A stretch of 13,181 nucleotides of DNA from Kofleriaceae bacterium (GTDB lineage: Bacteria > Myxococcota_A > Polyangia > Haliangiales > Haliangiaceae), in assembly GCA_024642805.1 (NCBI GenBank), contig JAHEAK010000071.1, positions 1-13,181 of the forward strand, given 5' to 3'. The notes below the pieces were generated by a model that saw only the letters and a program-made list of their open reading frames with translations, was not told where the DNA came from and made no database searches. Both the position numbers and the translations under genes were made by a program. This document shows positions 11,826 through 13,181 of the stretch, piece by piece (position 1 is the stretch's first letter; each line of letters begins with the position of its first letter).

Positions 11826-13181
11826 TATTTGAATCTCAGCAGGGAGGGTTGCAGGCCATCGGGGACCTGGAAGCCCAGAAGTTCGAAGCAGGTTGCCGTC
11901 ACATTCGCGATGCCCGCAGTGGCCAGCGAGGGGTCCAGCTCGTATTGGCCCTTGCGCTGCGGATCGTAGATCATGAACGGCACGGCATTGAGAGTGTGAC
12001 TAGTCTTTACCATAGGCAATCCCGAATCGCCGTCGTTGAGAATGTGCCCGCCTTTGTCATGTTGATACATCTCATCGGCATTGCCATGGTCAGCCGTCAC
12101 GATCAGTATGCCGTCGAGCTCGTGTACCGCCTGACGCAGCCTGGCTAGTTGCAAATCAACTACTTGCACGGCACAAATGGTGGCCCCCAGGTCACCGGTG
12201 TGGCCGACCATGTCGCCATTGGCATAGTTGACGCGGGTGAAGCGCGGCCGCTTCGTTCGCAGCTCGGCAATCAAGGCGTCGGTGATTTCGGCCGCTTTCA
12301 TCCAGGGCCGGTGCGCAAAGGAATCGAGATCCGAGGGAATCTCGATATAGGTCTCCGTCTTCGGGTCGAACTTGCCGCTGCGGTTGCCGTTCCAAAAGAA
12401 GGTGACATGGCCGAACTTCTGGGTCTCGGAGATGGCCAGTTGGCTGACCTGATTGCGGGCCAGGTACTCGCCCATGGTGTTAGCGATCTTGGGCGGCTCG
12501 ACCAGATAGTGGGCCGGCACGTGCAAGTCACCGTCGTACTCCATCAGGCCGGCAAAGTAGATGCGCGGATGCGCGCCGCGATCGAAGGCGCTGAAGTTGT
12601 CGTCGCCCAAGGCCTGCGAGATTTCGATAGCGCGGTCTCCTCGAAAGTTGGCGAGAATGACCGCGTCGCCGTCCTTCATGCGAACCAGACCTTTGCTACC
12701 GGCGATGACGAAGCTCGGCAGATCTTGATCGCCAATACCCGGGCGTTCCGCACGCAGCGTCTCGACGGCTTCGCGCAAGGAGGCAAACTGACGATCCGCC
12801 ATGGCCTGAACATGCGCGCGATAGCCGCGCTCGACCATGGACCAATCGGCCTGGTAGCGATCCATGGTCGTGGTCATGCGGCCGCCACCCGAAACCACGC
12901 GAGCGTCGATGCCGGTGGCCGAGAGAGAGCTGAGCACGCCCTCGATCTGCTCGACGTAGCGCATGGCACTGGTTGGCGGCACGTCGCGACCGTCGAGGAG
13001 CGCGTGCACGTAGAGCGACTTGGCACCGGAGCGTGCTGCCTCTTCAAGCATGGCGATGAGATGATCGATGTGGGAGTGCACGTTGCCGTCGGAGAGCAAG
13101 GCAATGAAGTGCATGGCGCCGCCTTTGCCCGCACAGGCCAGGGCCGACTGCCAGGCCTTGCCCTCGTAGAGAGTTCGCGAT
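11825..13181 (-). CDS. gpmI: 2,3-bisphosphoglycerate-independent phosphoglycerate mutase, 5' end outside window
   Basis: Glycolytic enzyme that interconverts 3- and 2-phosphoglycerate through a phosphoserine intermediate, using two metal ions (Mn2+ in many members). The frame is open to the right edge. Upstream of the Met at 13114 it reads YEGKAWQSALACAGKGG, which fits the family, so the gene continues beyond 13181. About 450 residues are visible; roughly the first 100, with the catalytic serine and the first metal ligands, are missing. Numbering from the Met at 13114, seen motifs are SDGNVHSH (8-15), LDGRDVPPTS (from 40), NFRGDR (156-161), SETQKFGHVTFFWNGNRSG (from 229), NGDMVGHTG (299-307), TADHGN (340-345) and TSHTL (371-375). 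These include the expected substrate and metal-binding Asp, His and Arg residues. GGGRMTTTMDRYQADWS and FFWNGNRSG resemble plant and trypanosomatid GpmI more than the E. coli or Bacillus form. It is the upstream gene of an operon with the TlpA-like gene. Confidence 0.95.
   Translation of the reverse strand, partial: SRTLYEGKAWQSALACAGKGGAMHFIALLSDGNVHSHIDHLIAMLEEAARSGAKSLYVHALLDGRDVPPTSAMRYVEQIEGVLSSLSATGIDARVVSGGGRMTTTMDRYQADWSMVERGYRAHVQAMADRQFASLREAVETLRAERPGIGDQDLPSFVIAGSKGLVRMKDGDAVILANFRGDRAIEISQALGDDNFSAFDRGAHPRIYFAGLMEYDGDLHVPAHYLVEPPKIANTMGEYLARNQVSQLAISETQKFGHVTFFWNGNRSGKFDPKTETYIEIPSDLDSFAHRPWMKAAEITDALIAELRTKRPRFTRVNYANGDMVGHTGDLGATICAVQVVDLQLARLRQAVHELDGILIVTADHGNADEMYQHDKGGHILNDGDSGLPMVKTSHTLNAVPFMIYDPQRKGQYELDPSLATAGIANVTATCFELLGFQVPDGLQPSLLRFK

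Overview
The window looks like chromosomal DNA from a GC-rich Gram-negative bacterium, most likely a member of the Myxococcota (or a close deltaproteobacterial relative). The best evidence is the large membrane Ser/Thr kinase with a TPR tail. Its catalytic loop reads HRDFKPDN, as in many myxobacterial kinases. A CotH-type lipoprotein and a plant/trypanosome-like GpmI are consistent with this. The assignment is an inference; there is no rRNA or other phylogenetic marker here.

Layout from left to right: (1) 1-152 is a short non-coding end with a 14-bp tandem repeat. (2) 153-1355 (-) is ribonuclease D, divergent from (3) 1430-4162 (+), an AcnA-type aconitase. (4) 4225-5892 (+) is a lipoprotein with a beta-sandwich-like N-terminal part and a CotH kinase-like domain. 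(5) 5893-6935 is a gene-poor gap with two perfect hairpins, the frameshifted remains of a transposase (-) and an unassigned 290 bp. (6) 6936-10205 (-) is a 1089-residue Ser/Thr kinase with TPR repeats, divergent from (7) 10262-11263 (+), a PLP enzyme of the D-cysteine desulfhydrase/ACC deaminase family. (8) 11265-11825 (-) is a membrane-anchored TlpA-like thioredoxin, translationally coupled to (9) 11825-13181 (-), phosphoglycerate mutase GpmI, whose 5' end lies outside the window.

The genes are mostly housekeeping: TCA cycle (aconitase), glycolysis (GpmI), RNA processing (RNase D), sulfur or amine amino-acid catabolism (PLP enzyme), thiol redox (TlpA-like) and signalling (kinase). Only gpmI and the TlpA-like gene form an evident operon. 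I found no new defence, CRISPR, biosynthetic or mobile system.

The most interesting feature is regulatory. Four genes (aconitase, CotH lipoprotein, kinase, PLP enzyme) each have a GCTAnnnT element ending 8 or 9 nt before the start codon, and none has a convincing Shine-Dalgarno sequence. This is what leaderless transcription would look like, and it also supports the GTG and TTG starts chosen here. The transposase remnant, which can be read by joining four shifted segments, marks the only clear insertion and decay site.
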